The notes: generated by a model not told the origin, from the letters alone. Counted from the stretch's first letter, positions 34,158-43,848 are shown. The stretch: 64,000 nucleotides of DNA from DATGKG01 sp963783145 (GCA_963783145.1 CAWAMM010000009.1:248001-312000), one strand, 5' to 3'. Numbers and translations are program-made.

Positions 34158-34322
34158 ATGCGGTGCGCAAGAACCAATCTTACCGGCAAGCGATGCGATC
34201 GGCCCGTCGTCGTGGGTAGCCGATTCTGCAACGATCATTTTGGAACCAAACCCGACAAGCCCCGAACCCTGAAGCTTCGCGCGGCCTTTCTCACCAGACT
34301 CTATTCATCCAGGAAGTTCTGA
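34158..34322 (+). CDS. Small Cys/His zinc-binding protein
   Basis: A 54-residue basic protein starting MRCARTNLTGKRCDRP, with a later FCNDHFG. The pattern C-x9-C-x(n)-C-x2-H, with the conserved RP and GSRFC surroundings, is a recurrent small zinc-site motif in short bacterial and phage proteins (compare HGG-type proteins). GGAG lies five bases before the ATG. Function unknown. It is a stand-alone gene in an AT-rich gap; the stretch 34323-34486 after it shows nothing. Confidence 0.5.
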   Translation: MRCARTNLTGKRCDRPVVVGSRFCNDHFGTKPDKPRTLKLRAAFLTRLYSSRKF

Positions 34323-34486
34323 CCGTTCCTCAACCGATCGCACTGATGACCGAAGCCGGTGCCGCGGTGGAAAACGCCTGCTTCCGACCTCGGTTGCCGC
34401 CGCGTCGCGAATCATGGTGCGAACTATTGAACGATCGGTATGCGAATCCGGTTTCCCATTTCGTCGGGATGTTCTATACCGATTGA

Positions 34487-35629
34487 ATGCCTGAGACCTC
34501 GCAGCGCTTCTCCGTGATTAGCGACAAGAGCCTGACCGACCTCCGCAAACTTATCGGCGTGCCGATCGAAGATTCCCTTGAGCCGTGGTGCTACGAGGCC
34601 TCGCGCGACAACATCCGTCATTGGGCGCACGGCATCGGCGACGACAATCCGCTCTGGTGCGATCCGGCTTACGCGGCGAAGACCGAGTTCCAACGTGTGC
34701 AGGCGCCGCCCTCGTTTATTTTTCCCCTGAACCGATCGTTCAGTGGCTATGTCGGGGGCCTGGCTGGCGTCCATGCGATGTTCGCCGGCATCGACGTCAC
34801 CTGGCATCGCGCGATGATGCTCGGCGATGCGTTCACCACGAAAGTATGGCTGAAGGATCTCGCCGAGCATGAGACGCGCTTCGCCGGCCGCTCCATCCAG
34901 CAGATCTATCGATGCGAATTTTACAATCAGCACCGCGAGCTGGTCGCCGAGGGCGACAGTTGGTGCTTCCGCACCGAACGCGATACCGCGCGCGAGCTTG
35001 GCACCAAGTACGAGGCGGTCAAGAAACGCGCGCCGGTGAAGTATTCGCGCGAGGACCTCGCGAAAATTTTCACGCACTACGAGGCTGAGGAAATCCGCGG
35101 AGCAAATCCGCGCTATATAGAGGATGTCCACGCCGGCGACAAACTGCCGACCATGGTCAAGGGCCCGATGACGGTCACCGGTTTCATCGCGTTCGCGCAA
35201 GGATGGGGTGGGCTCTACATCCGCGCCAACAAGCTCGCGTGGAAGCAGTTGCAGAAGCATCCGGGGCTGGGGATTCCGAACAAGTTCGGCATCCCCGATG
35301 TGCCGGAGCGAGTGCATTGGGAGGATGACCTCGCGACGCTGGTCGGCACTCCAGCCGCGTATGACTATGGTCCCGAGCGCTGCTCCTGGATGTCGCATCA
35401 TCTTACAAACTGGATGGGTGACGCCGGCGTCCTACGCAAGCTCGAGGTCAAGATTCGGCGCCACAATCCGGTCGGCGACACGCTCTACATCAATGGCGAG
35501 GTGACGCGCACCTTTGCCGAGGGCGATGCCCACTACGCCGAGGTCACGCAGCGCGCGATCAATCAGGACGGTGAACTATCGGTGCTGGCAACCGGCATCA
35601 TCCGTTTGCCAACCCGCGTCAAAAAGTAG
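34487..35629 (+). CDS. MaoC/FAS1-like dehydratase, tandem hotdog protein
   Basis: A 380-residue protein with two hotdog folds. The N-terminal half resembles FAS1-like dehydratase domains (DNIRHWAHGIGDDNPLWCDPAYA, APPSFIFPL). The C-terminal half is MaoC-like (ISAHHL-type segment CSWMSHHLTNWMGDAG, RHNPVGDTLYINGEVTR). Such proteins hydrate or dehydrate acyl-CoA thioesters. It begins a same-strand run of genes reaching 43271 and may provide the hydratase step of the pathway encoded there. Confidence 0.8.
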   Translation: MPETSQRFSVISDKSLTDLRKLIGVPIEDSLEPWCYEASRDNIRHWAHGIGDDNPLWCDPAYAAKTEFQRVQAPPSFIFPLNRSFSGYVGGLAGVHAMFAGIDVTWHRAMMLGDAFTTKVWLKDLAEHETRFAGRSIQQIYRCEFYNQHRELVAEGDSWCFRTERDTARELGTKYEAVKKRAPVKYSREDLAKIFTHYEAEEIRGANPRYIEDVHAGDKLPTMVKGPMTVTGFIAFAQGWGGLYIRANKLAWKQLQKHPGLGIPNKFGIPDVPERVHWEDDLATLVGTPAAYDYGPERCSWMSHHLTNWMGDAGVLRKLEVKIRRHNPVGDTLYINGEVTRTFAEGDAHYAEVTQRAINQDGELSVLATGIIRLPTRVKK

Positions 35630-35689
35630 CATTTGTGGGGAAGCAACTTTGTCACCTATCGGGCATCGCGAAAGGGAGCGAGATTAGCA

Positions 35690-36775
35690 ATGAAGGCCGC
35701 CGTATTTCATGGTCCCAATCAACCACTGACGATCGAACAGGTCGATATCGACGATCCCCAGGATCACGAGGTTCTGGTCCGCACCGCCGCGACCGGCGTG
35801 TGCCACAGCGATCTACATTTCGTAGAGGGGCTCTATCCGCATCCTGCGCCCGCGGTGCTCGGTCACGAGGCTGCCGGGGTGGTCGAGAAAGTCGGCAAGG
35901 CCGTTACCTATCTGAAGGCCGGCGATCATGTGATCTCGTGCCCGTCGGTTTTTTGCGGCTACTGCGAAGAGTGCATGTCGGGCCATCCGAACCGCTGCAA
36001 CAATCGCCAGGCGACCCAGCGAGCCAAAGACGCCAAACCGCGCCTCTCGCAAAAGGGCGCGCCGGTGCGGCAGTTCAGCGATCTTTCGACCTACGCGGAA
36101 AAGATGCTGGTGCATGAGAACGCGCTCTGCAAAATTATCAATGAGATGCCGCTCGATCGCGCCGCGCTCATCGGATGCGGCGTCACCACCGGCGTTGGCG
36201 CGGTGCTCAATACGGCGAAGATCGAGCCGGGCAGCACCGTCGCGGTGTTCGGATGCGGTGGCGTCGGCATCTCGGCGATTCAGGGTGCGAAGATCGGCGG
36301 CGCGCGGCGCATCATCGCGGTCGATCAATTCGAGAACAAGCTCGCGATGGCGAAGCGCTTCGGCGCGACCGACACCATCGACGCCTCGCACACCGATGCG
36401 CTCAAGGAAATCCGTGCCATGACCGGCGGTGGCGTCGACTACGCATTCGAGGCGGTGGGCCTCAAGAAACTTGCGGAGCAGTGTTTCGATGCGACCAAGA
36501 CCGGCGGCACCGCGGTCATCATAGGGATGATTCCCATCGGCCAGAAGGTGGAAATCGACGGGCCGCGGCTTCTCACCGAGCGCACCCTGAAGGGCTCGAT
36601 GATGGGTAGCAATCGCTTCCGCATCGACATGCCGCGCTACATCGATTTCTACCTGCAGGGCCGGCTCAACCTCGACGACATGGTGAGCAAGCGCGCGAAA
36701 CTGGAAAATATCAACGAGGCTTTCGCATCGATGAAGCGCGGTGAAGTCGCGCGCACCGTCCTGATGTTTGACTGA
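35690..36775 (+). CDS. Zinc-dependent alcohol dehydrogenase (class III-like)
   Basis: A 361-residue medium-chain dehydrogenase. The catalytic zinc ligands are Cys38 (GVCHSDLH) and His59 (LGHEAAG), and the structural zinc site is Cys89, 92, 95 and 103 (CGYCEECMSGHPNRC). The Rossmann loop is FGCGGVGISAIQG. The sequence is closest to the class III-like/mycothiol-dependent group of primary alcohol and hydroxymethyl-thiol dehydrogenases. It starts at ATG 35690 after GGGAG. Next to the aldo-keto reductase, it probably oxidises an alcohol intermediate of the cluster. Confidence 0.88.
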   Translation: MKAAVFHGPNQPLTIEQVDIDDPQDHEVLVRTAATGVCHSDLHFVEGLYPHPAPAVLGHEAAGVVEKVGKAVTYLKAGDHVISCPSVFCGYCEECMSGHPNRCNNRQATQRAKDAKPRLSQKGAPVRQFSDLSTYAEKMLVHENALCKIINEMPLDRAALIGCGVTTGVGAVLNTAKIEPGSTVAVFGCGGVGISAIQGAKIGGARRIIAVDQFENKLAMAKRFGATDTIDASHTDALKEIRAMTGGGVDYAFEAVGLKKLAEQCFDATKTGGTAVIIGMIPIGQKVEIDGPRLLTERTLKGSMMGSNRFRIDMPRYIDFYLQGRLNLDDMVSKRAKLENINEAFASMKRGEVARTVLMFD

Positions 36776-36796
36776 GAGACTAGCTGAGGTGTGAAC

Positions 36797-37792
36797 ATGG
36801 AATATCGGAAATTCGGGAAGACCGGGGTCGACATTTCGGCGATCGGCTTCGGATGCTGGGAGATCGGCGGCGGCTATGGCAGCATCGAGGAAACCGATTT
36901 CATCAAAGCGGTAGGCCGCGCGCTGGACGCCGGCATCAACAGCTTCGATACCGCCGAGGCTTATGGCTTCGGGGCCTCGGAGAAGTCGCTGGCGAAAGCG
37001 CTCGGTAAGCGCCGCAAGGAAGCGGTCATCACCACCAAATTCGGCGTCGGCTATCCGGACACGCCTAACTACCGCGATAGCAGTCGCAAGCGTGTGATGG
37101 AGTCTATCGACAAGAGCCTCAAGGCTTTGGAGACTGATTACGTCGACGTCTACCTAATTCACTGGCCCGATCGGAATGTGCCGTTTGAAGAGCCGATGCG
37201 CGCCCTCGACGACCTCGTGAAGCAGGGCAAGGTCAGGGCGGTAGGACTATCCAACTTCAAGCTGAATGAGATCGAGGCGTGTATGAAGGCGCGCCGCGTC
37301 GACGTGGTCCAGTACTGCTGGAATATGTTCGATCGACGAATGCAGAAGGAGATTTTCCCCTACTGCCGGGAAAACAACATCGGCGTGATGGCGTACGGCT
37401 CGCTCGCCTATGGAATGCTGACCGGCACCCTCAGCGAGGAGAAAGCCTTCGAGAAAGGTGACTGGCGGTCGCGTCGTGGACAGTTAGGGAACATCAACCT
37501 GTTCCAGCATCTGTTTGGACCCGACCACTTCCTGAAGAACTTGCGCGCGGTCGAGGAGTTGAAAGGAGTGGCCAAGCGCTACAACAAGACTCTGCCGCAA
37601 CTCGCGCTGCGCTGGACTACTTCGAATCCCGTGGTTAGCACGGCGCTGGTCGGATGCCGCAATCCCGGTGAGGTCGACGACAACCTCGGCGCGCTGGGTT
37701 GGACGATTTCCGACGCGGATATGAAGGAGATCGACGCCATTTTCGCTCGCAACGGCGCGATCACGATGCCCGAGACCTGGTTGGAGAGTTAA
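36797..37792 (+). CDS. Aldo/keto reductase
   Basis: A 331-residue NADPH-dependent TIM-barrel reductase. The catalytic tetrad is visible: Asp and Tyr in FDTAEAYGFGASE, Lys in TTKFG and His in YLIHWPDR. The coenzyme segment VSTALVGCRNPGEVDDN lies near the C-terminus. The start at 36797 follows GAGG by eight bases. It is co-directional with the alcohol dehydrogenase, 21 bases apart, so probably in one operon. Substrate unknown. Confidence 0.88.
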   Translation: MEYRKFGKTGVDISAIGFGCWEIGGGYGSIEETDFIKAVGRALDAGINSFDTAEAYGFGASEKSLAKALGKRRKEAVITTKFGVGYPDTPNYRDSSRKRVMESIDKSLKALETDYVDVYLIHWPDRNVPFEEPMRALDDLVKQGKVRAVGLSNFKLNEIEACMKARRVDVVQYCWNMFDRRMQKEIFPYCRENNIGVMAYGSLAYGMLTGTLSEEKAFEKGDWRSRRGQLGNINLFQHLFGPDHFLKNLRAVEELKGVAKRYNKTLPQLALRWTTSNPVVSTALVGCRNPGEVDDNLGALGWTISDADMKEIDAIFARNGAITMPETWLES

Positions 37793-37830
37793 CAAGTCGG
37801 TCCTAAGGGTCCGCCGACAGGAGTTACGAT

Positions 37831-39216
37831 ATGCCGACACAAAAATTTGCACCAATGAGCAAGGATTTCCCGACCTTCGATTGCGACGCTCACGTGACCG
37901 AGCCGCCCTGGCTATGGGAACGCGCCAAGGATTATCTTTCCAAGGCTGATTTCGAAGCGCTGCGCAACAGCATCTGGTTTGACGAGGAGAGCAAACAGCT
38001 CGTCGTCAACGGGTTCGCGAATACCGGACTGGGCTCGCAGAAAATCGGTGGCACCGCCGGCATGGTCAATGTGCTTTCGCTCGCCGGACCCGGCCTCAAG
38101 CACAACATTCAACGCGCGCTGAATGTTCGCAACCTTGACCCTAAGACCGCTCTGACCAAGGAACAGGCTGCATATATCGATCACCCTGGTTCCTACCAGC
38201 CGAAGCCACGACTTGCCGATATGGACGTGCAGGGCATCGATCAGGTGATGATCATACCTACCGACATCGACACCTACCCATGGATCACCAATTCGATGGG
38301 TGCGCGCGCGATGTGCAGGGCCTACAACGAGTGGGCCTACGAATACAGTCAGGAAGATCCCGAGCGCATCTTTTTCGCCGCATTGTTACCGATGCAGGAT
38401 CCCGTCTTTGCGGCCGATGAGGTTTATCGTGTCGCCGCTAAGGGTTGTCGCGTCGGCCTGGTAAGACCAATCGACGCGATGGGTAACTTTCCGATTCAGC
38501 CCAAGTACGCGCGGGTGTGGCACGCGATGGAAGAAACCGGCGTGGTATATGGAATGCATCCGTTCCCGGCGCTCGGTTTCCTTAAGCCTCCCGGCTATAC
38601 CGAGCAGTACTCGGGCGCAGAGCTCATAGGTCTGAGCGCCAGCTCGGCCGGCCTGCCTCATTCTTTCCTCATCAACGTGCAGGACTTCCAGGCGGAAGCT
38701 TCGCTATGGGTTACGACGGTCCTGCTGTCGGGTTTCTTCGATCGCTACCCGAAACTCAAGGCGGCCGTGTTTGAAGCATCATCCACATGGCTGAGCTTCA
38801 TCCTTGATGAATGCGACAAGACCTATCGGCTCTATCGCAACGATCGCAAGATGCCCAAGCTGAGTGCGCTGCCGAGTGAGACCTTCTTCCAGCATTGCGT
38901 GACCGGCTTCGAGGGTGATGAAGCTCCTCCGTCGCGCTTTCCGGAGTTCTACGAGAACATCCTCGCGTGGTCGTCAGACGTCTACCATCACGATGGTGAC
39001 GATGCGTGGCGTGCACTGGAAACCATGCGCAAGTGTGAGTTGCCGGAGAACTACCAGACCAAGTTCCTCGGTGAGAACGCGCGCAAGATGTACAACATCA
39101 AGGCACCGCGCAAGTACATCCGCGAGCGCGTGACCGAAATCGAGCGGCCTGAATGGTGGCCTACTGAAGACGAAGTGCGACAAGCGCTCAAACCTGAGGC
39201 CGCGCTGCGACGCTAG
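37831..39216 (+). CDS. Amidohydrolase family 2 (PF04909) protein
   Basis: A 461-residue PF04909 amidohydrolase. Landmarks are FDCDAHVTEPPWLWER at the start (Asp-x-His metal site), DMDVQGIDQVMIIPT, RAYNEWAYEY, the histidine region YGMHPFPALGF, VFEASSTWLSFILDECDK and a C-terminal LAWSSDVYHHDGDD in which a serine-aspartate-x-x-H-H replaces the usual SDYPH. A GGAG site precedes the ATG. It may hydrolyse or decarboxylate a ring-cleavage product. It is one of three in this cluster and 15 bases from the next, so they are probably co-transcribed and may form a hetero-oligomer. Confidence 0.85.
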   Translation: MPTQKFAPMSKDFPTFDCDAHVTEPPWLWERAKDYLSKADFEALRNSIWFDEESKQLVVNGFANTGLGSQKIGGTAGMVNVLSLAGPGLKHNIQRALNVRNLDPKTALTKEQAAYIDHPGSYQPKPRLADMDVQGIDQVMIIPTDIDTYPWITNSMGARAMCRAYNEWAYEYSQEDPERIFFAALLPMQDPVFAADEVYRVAAKGCRVGLVRPIDAMGNFPIQPKYARVWHAMEETGVVYGMHPFPALGFLKPPGYTEQYSGAELIGLSASSAGLPHSFLINVQDFQAEASLWVTTVLLSGFFDRYPKLKAAVFEASSTWLSFILDECDKTYRLYRNDRKMPKLSALPSETFFQHCVTGFEGDEAPPSRFPEFYENILAWSSDVYHHDGDDAWRALETMRKCELPENYQTKFLGENARKMYNIKAPRKYIRERVTEIERPEWWPTEDEVRQALKPEAALRR

Positions 39217-39231
39217 CCGGAGTAAGTCATC

Positions 39232-40524
39232 ATGAATAAGAAGCAATTCGCGGTGCTGGATAGCGACTCGCATGTGGTCGAGACCCCGGAGCTATGGGAA
39301 AAATATCTCGAGCCGGAATATCGAACGCTGGGCAAGCACGCCCTGTGGCGCGAGGAAGGCAAGTTCGGCAGCTATCTGAAGGTCAATGGCAAGGTTTTCC
39401 GCGACACCATGAACTCCAACATTCCGCGTCATGCGATCTGGAAGCCGGGAATGACCTGGGACAAAGTTGGAGAGCTAGACCCGGAGACTCGTCACGCGAT
39501 GACTCCCGGCGCCTCCAGCCCGCAGGCTCGGCTGAAAGATATGGACGCGATGGGTGTCGATCAGGCCTTCATGTACCCTACCTGGTTCGCCGAAGGATTT
39601 CATCTCGTCGAGGATCCCGACATCGCCTATGCGCTGGCGCGCGCATATAACAACTGGGTCGCGGATTTTTGTAAAGCCGCGCCGGACAGACTTTTCGCGG
39701 CTTCGATGGTTCCTATCCAAAACATGGATTATGCGATCGAGGAGCTGCGGCGCACCGCGAAGATGCCATGCTTCCGCGGCGCATTCATTCGCCCGATGTT
39801 CATCGAAGGCCACTACTTTACGCATCCTTACTACGACCCATTGTGGGCAGAGCTCGAGAGCCTCGGGACTACCTTGGCTGTGCATCCTACCGCAGGGTTA
39901 TGGAATCCCGAGTGGACCTCGCATGGTCCGTTCATCGAAAAAGTAAAGGGTCGTCTCAACCAGCATTCGGGGATCATGAATGCGGGTGGAGGCCCCAACG
40001 CCGGAGGTGGTGCCGCGTCGAATTTCGCTTTGTTCAACGCGTCGCCGCCACTCGGCCATCCTATCTCACAGGTGCTGTCATACTGGCTCGACAACCATAT
40101 GTTTGTCGCGGCGACTCTTATTGGTTTCACTGTGATGCAGCGCTATCCGAATATGAAGGTGGTGGTCGCGCACGGCAAAGCGTCGTGGATGGAAGAGGTC
40201 CTTGAGAAGATGGAGGCCTCCACGCGCACTATACCACTCCTGCATCATTATCCGGTGCGCACCGATACTGAGGAGATGTGGAAGGAAGGCAAAGTCATGC
40301 TCGGCTTTGATGCCGAGGAACGATTGGTCCTTAAGTTACCCGAAGACTTCGCAGAAAAGATCGTTTGGGGCTCGCGCTATCCGCATCACGACACCACCAG
40401 TGCATGGGAAGCGATTGAGAAGATGACCGACGCGAATGTCGCTGAGTCAACTATCGCTCGGATGCTGGGTGGAAACGCGGCCGAGCAACTCGGTATCAAA
40501 TTAGCGCAGAGGGTGGGCGCCTAG
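39232..40524 (+). CDS. Amidohydrolase family 2 (PF04909) protein
   Basis: A 430-residue paralogue of the gene just upstream. It shows VLDSDSHVVETPELWEKYLEP, DMDAMGVDQAFMYPTWF, RAYNNWVADFCK, LAVHPTAGLWNPEW, VVVAHGKASWMEEVLEKME and IVWGSRYPHHDTTSAW near the end, where SRYPH takes the place of SDYPH (Arg for the catalytic-loop Asp). Its stop codon abuts the ATG of the next gene directly. The altered loop in this copy and the altered one in its neighbour suggest specialised or complementary roles. Confidence 0.85.
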   Translation: MNKKQFAVLDSDSHVVETPELWEKYLEPEYRTLGKHALWREEGKFGSYLKVNGKVFRDTMNSNIPRHAIWKPGMTWDKVGELDPETRHAMTPGASSPQARLKDMDAMGVDQAFMYPTWFAEGFHLVEDPDIAYALARAYNNWVADFCKAAPDRLFAASMVPIQNMDYAIEELRRTAKMPCFRGAFIRPMFIEGHYFTHPYYDPLWAELESLGTTLAVHPTAGLWNPEWTSHGPFIEKVKGRLNQHSGIMNAGGGPNAGGGAASNFALFNASPPLGHPISQVLSYWLDNHMFVAATLIGFTVMQRYPNMKVVVAHGKASWMEEVLEKMEASTRTIPLLHHYPVRTDTEEMWKEGKVMLGFDAEERLVLKLPEDFAEKIVWGSRYPHHDTTSAWEAIEKMTDANVAESTIARMLGGNAAEQLGIKLAQRVGA

Positions 40525-41427
40525 ATGCGCGTCGGGTTCATAGGCCTCGGCAACATGGGCGGCCCGATGGCGCTCAACATGATCAAGGCCGGCCACTCGC
40601 TGACTGTTTACGATGTTCGGCGAGAAGTGGCCGAGCCTCATCTCGCAGCAGGCGCTCAATGGGCCGATTCGCCCGCCGCAGTCGCCGCGCAAAGCGAAGT
40701 CGTGGTGACCTCGCTGCCGGGACCCAAGGAAGTTGAAGCTGTCGCGCTTGGAGAAGGTGGTATCCTTGGAAAGCTTATGCGCGGCGCTGTCTACGCTGAC
40801 CTCTCGACCAATTCGCCCAGTCTGATCCGACAACTGCATGCTGCGTTCAAAGCTAAAGGCATCGACCTACTCGACGCGCCGGTGAGTGGAGGAATTCCCG
40901 GCGCGCGCAGCGCTACACTCGCGGTTATGGTCGGCGGCAGCAAGGAAGCATTTGAAAGGATCAAGCCGGTCCTCGATGCGATCGGCGACAAAGTGTCTTA
41001 CATCGGCGAGAGCGGCGCCGGTGCGGTCGCCAAGCTGGTGCATAACATGATCGCGATCTGCTCGACCCAGCTCCTTGCAGAAGCCTTCACTATGGGTGTT
41101 AAGGCTGGAGTGTCGCCGGAGTCCTTGCTGAAGGTTGTCGAAGACGGCGCCTACGGTCAGGGAATGCTGCTCAAGGGCACGATGCCGAAGATGGTGTTTC
41201 GCGGCAACTTCGATCGAGTGACCTTCGCGCTCAAGCTGGCGCGCAAAGACTTAGGTCTAGCCACCGAGATAGGTCGCGAGCTCAACGTTCCGATGCCGAT
41301 TGCGGCGCTGGTCGAGCAGGACTTCCTGTCAGCTCTCGCGCGAGGTCTGGGAGACAAAGACTCGACTGCCGCAGTGACAATTCAGGAAGACCGCGCCAAC
41401 GTAAAGGTTCGCGTTCCCAAGAGCTAG
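40525..41427 (+). CDS. Beta-hydroxyacid dehydrogenase (3-hydroxyisobutyrate dehydrogenase family)
   Basis: A 300-residue NAD(P)-dependent enzyme with GFIGLGNMGGPMALNM (Rossmann loop), LLDAPVSGGIPGAR (substrate loop), and GAGAVAKLVHNM with the catalytic lysine. It oxidises a 3-hydroxyacid such as 3-hydroxyisobutyrate, tartronate semialdehyde or a pathway-specific analogue. The start codon follows the upstream stop with no gap, so it is tightly coupled to the amidohydrolase. Confidence 0.88.
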   Translation: MRVGFIGLGNMGGPMALNMIKAGHSLTVYDVRREVAEPHLAAGAQWADSPAAVAAQSEVVVTSLPGPKEVEAVALGEGGILGKLMRGAVYADLSTNSPSLIRQLHAAFKAKGIDLLDAPVSGGIPGARSATLAVMVGGSKEAFERIKPVLDAIGDKVSYIGESGAGAVAKLVHNMIAICSTQLLAEAFTMGVKAGVSPESLLKVVEDGAYGQGMLLKGTMPKMVFRGNFDRVTFALKLARKDLGLATEIGRELNVPMPIAALVEQDFLSALARGLGDKDSTAAVTIQEDRANVKVRVPKS

Positions 41428-41452
41428 AAAGCCATCCGGCCGGGAGGCACCT

Positions 41453-42775
41453 ATGTCATCGCAACTAAAGCTTGAAGAGTTGGTTCAGGACAGCCGGGTT
41501 CATCGCAGGATCTATCTGGAACAGGAAATCTTCGAGCTCGAAATGGAACGCATCTTCGAGCGCAATTGGGTTTTCGTGGGGCACGAGAGCGAGGTGGCCG
41601 CGCCGGGCGACTACAAGACGGTGCCGATTGGGACCCAGCCGGCCATCATGACGCGCGACGAGGACGGTGACATTCACGTCGTGATGAATCGCTGCATGCA
41701 TCGCGGCGCGACCATCTGCCAGGACCCCCACGGCAATTCCAGTTCCTTCCGATGCTGGTATCACGGCTGGACCTACAACAATCAGGGCGATTTGATCGGC
41801 GTGCCGTATGCCAGCGGCTATGGAGGCAGCTTCGATAAGCGCAAGTTCGGCCTCATCAAGGCGGCACGGGTTGAGAAATATCGTGGGCTGGTGTTCGCGA
41901 GTCTTAGTCCCGACGTGGAGAAACTCGCGGACTATCTCGCAGCCGCCCGATACTACATCGATCTGTTCATGGATTTGTCGCCCGAGGGCGCGGTCGAGGC
42001 GCGCTCGGGAATCCATAAGTATGGCTACGACGGCAACTGGAAGTTTCAAATGGAAAATGGCGTGGACGGGTACCATCCGAATTTCGTCCACCAGGCGTTT
42101 TTCGAAACCCAGGCGGGACCGATTGGCCGCAAGGTGATGCAACTGTTCACCGGCAATGCCGATTACGAGAGCAAGGATCTCGGCAACGGTCACTCGCTTC
42201 TCGATATGGCCCCGAAGCGTCCGACCGGGCCGCGGCCTACCTCGAACATCCTGCGCGGCGCGACCTCGCAAGGCGCCACCGCGAGTTACATGGCGAGTCT
42301 GATCACACGCTATGGCGAGGAGCGCACCGCGGAGATTTTGTCGGCTTCGAATGTCAACATCGCCGTTTTCCCGAACCTGCTGATTATCGGAATCCAGTTT
42401 CGCAACACGATGCCGATAAGCGCGACGCGCACCGATGTTCACTTGCTGCCGACGACGCTCAAGGGTGTGCCCGAGGAGATCAACGTCGCGAGGCTGCGCG
42501 CGCACGAAGCTTTCTACGGACCCGCCGGTGGTGGCGCTCCTGATGACGTCGAAATGTTCAACCGCTGTACCGATGGTCTTCGGGTGAAGGGCGCTGAATG
42601 GCTGGAGCTATCGCGCGGGCTCGAGCGCGAACAAGTCAGCGCCGACGGCATCATCAGCGGCCATATCACCGACGAGGTTCCGCAGCGCGCGTTCTATCGT
42701 CGTTGGAAAGCGTTGATGTGCGGAACGGCTGAGGCGCAGCAGATCAAACCGCTGCGCGTCGCGCGAACTTCCTGA
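41453..42775 (+). CDS. Ring-hydroxylating oxygenase, alpha (catalytic) subunit
   Basis: A 440-residue Rieske non-haem iron oxygenase alpha subunit. The Rieske cluster ligands are Cys81, His83, Cys101 and His104 (CMHRGA and CWYHGW). The mononuclear iron site is His208 and His213, with bridging Asp205, in NGVDGYHPNFVH. It inserts oxygen into an aromatic ring, usually as a cis-dihydroxylation. The beta subunit follows 20 bases later, and a Rieske ferredoxin gene lies at 46624; no dedicated reductase is visible. The substrate could be a carboxylated or polycyclic aromatic and cannot be read from sequence alone. Confidence 0.92.
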   Translation: MSSQLKLEELVQDSRVHRRIYLEQEIFELEMERIFERNWVFVGHESEVAAPGDYKTVPIGTQPAIMTRDEDGDIHVVMNRCMHRGATICQDPHGNSSSFRCWYHGWTYNNQGDLIGVPYASGYGGSFDKRKFGLIKAARVEKYRGLVFASLSPDVEKLADYLAAARYYIDLFMDLSPEGAVEARSGIHKYGYDGNWKFQMENGVDGYHPNFVHQAFFETQAGPIGRKVMQLFTGNADYESKDLGNGHSLLDMAPKRPTGPRPTSNILRGATSQGATASYMASLITRYGEERTAEILSASNVNIAVFPNLLIIGIQFRNTMPISATRTDVHLLPTTLKGVPEEINVARLRAHEAFYGPAGGGAPDDVEMFNRCTDGLRVKGAEWLELSRGLEREQVSADGIISGHITDEVPQRAFYRRWKALMCGTAEAQQIKPLRVARTS

Positions 42776-42794
42776 CTCCGAGTGTGATCGTATC

Positions 42795-43271
42795 GTGGCA
42801 AGGCTGACTCGCTCGGACGCGGAGGACATCCTTTATCGGGAGGCGCGCCTGCTCGACGAGTGCCGCCACCGCGAGTGGCTCGGCATGCTCACCGAAGAAG
42901 CGGTCTACTGGATGCCGGCCAATGGCGACGGCATCGATCCGAATCGCGAGGTGGCGCTGGTTTACGATAGCTCCGCGAAGTTGCGCGATCGTATCAACCG
43001 GCTCGCCTCAGGAGTCGCCCACGCGCAGAGCCCTCCCTCGAAGACCAAGCGACTGGTCTCGAATGTTCAAGTGGAAGCGTCCGAGGAAAACGCCGCGGCG
43101 ATTGTTTGCGCGTTGATTTTGTACGAATTGCGGCGCGGCAAGGAGCGCATCTTTGCGGGGCGCTGTGAGTATCGCCTGCGTTTGGTAGACGGTCATTGGA
43201 AGATCGCCTCCAAGAAGGTGGTGCTGGTTAATAATGGTGAGGTCATCGACAACTTGACCTTCATCGTTTAG
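42795..43271 (+). CDS. Ring-hydroxylating oxygenase, beta (small) subunit
   Basis: A 158-residue NTF2-fold small subunit: DAEDILYREARLLDE, REWLGMLTEEAVYWMPANG, FAGRCEYRLRLVDGHWKIASKKVVLVNN. It pairs with the alpha subunit to make the structural (alpha-beta)3 oxygenase. It starts at GTG 42795 and is the last gene of the run beginning at 34487. Confidence 0.9.
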   Translation: MARLTRSDAEDILYREARLLDECRHREWLGMLTEEAVYWMPANGDGIDPNREVALVYDSSAKLRDRINRLASGVAHAQSPPSKTKRLVSNVQVEASEENAAAIVCALILYELRRGKERIFAGRCEYRLRLVDGHWKIASKKVVLVNNGEVIDNLTFIV

Positions 43272-43299
43272 CCCTCAAAGGAGCTTGATCGTGAGTTAA

Positions 43300-43680
43300 T
43301 CAAACCCCCACGATGTCCGGTTTGAGGCTCTCGATGAACGCCACGACCTCGGCGCGTTCCTGTGCCGGAACCTGGAACGCATCCAAAGTGGCATTCAAAT
43401 GGCCGCGGAACGACTGCCAGTCGGCCTCGTTAATTCGCATCCCGGTATGCGAGAGCTTCATGGGACGGCCAGTGTAGTAGGTTGGTCCCCCCGCGCAATT
43501 GCACAAGTAGTCGATAAGAAGTTGCTTTTCACGAGCGACGCCATCGGTGCCACGATGCGCCCAGAATCGCCCGAGCAGTTGGTCTCCCTCAAGCCGTGGC
43601 AAGAGGTCGTTTGCTACAGCCGTAATCGCGCCGTGGCCGCCGAGACGTTCGTATAAGGTTTTCGGAGCATCACTACTCAT
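43300..43680 (-). CDS. Group I truncated haemoglobin
   Basis: A 126-residue 2-on-2 globin: TLYERLGG at the start, GGPTYYTGRPMKLSHTGMRI with the proximal His78, and FIESLKPDIVGV at the end. These bind oxygen or nitric oxide; candidate jobs are oxygen supply to the adjacent oxygenase or NO detoxification. It starts at 43680 with a GGAGAG site. It is convergent with the oxygenase beta gene, 28 bases away, and divergent from the amidohydrolase at 43849. Confidence 0.88.
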   Translation of the reverse strand: MSSDAPKTLYERLGGHGAITAVANDLLPRLEGDQLLGRFWAHRGTDGVAREKQLLIDYLCNCAGGPTYYTGRPMKLSHTGMRINEADWQSFRGHLNATLDAFQVPAQERAEVVAFIESLKPDIVGV

Positions 43681-43848
43681 CGATATTCTCTCCACTCCGC
43701 AAAATTATGAGAATCAACCTAAACCTCCCACACGCATAATGTCCAGAAGTGTTGTCGCGGGGCTTGCGAATCAAACTAGTCGCGATATTGTTGAAGAACA
43801 GCACGCGGCTCAGCCCTTCGAATCGGACCGCGCCATGGAGGCCACTTC

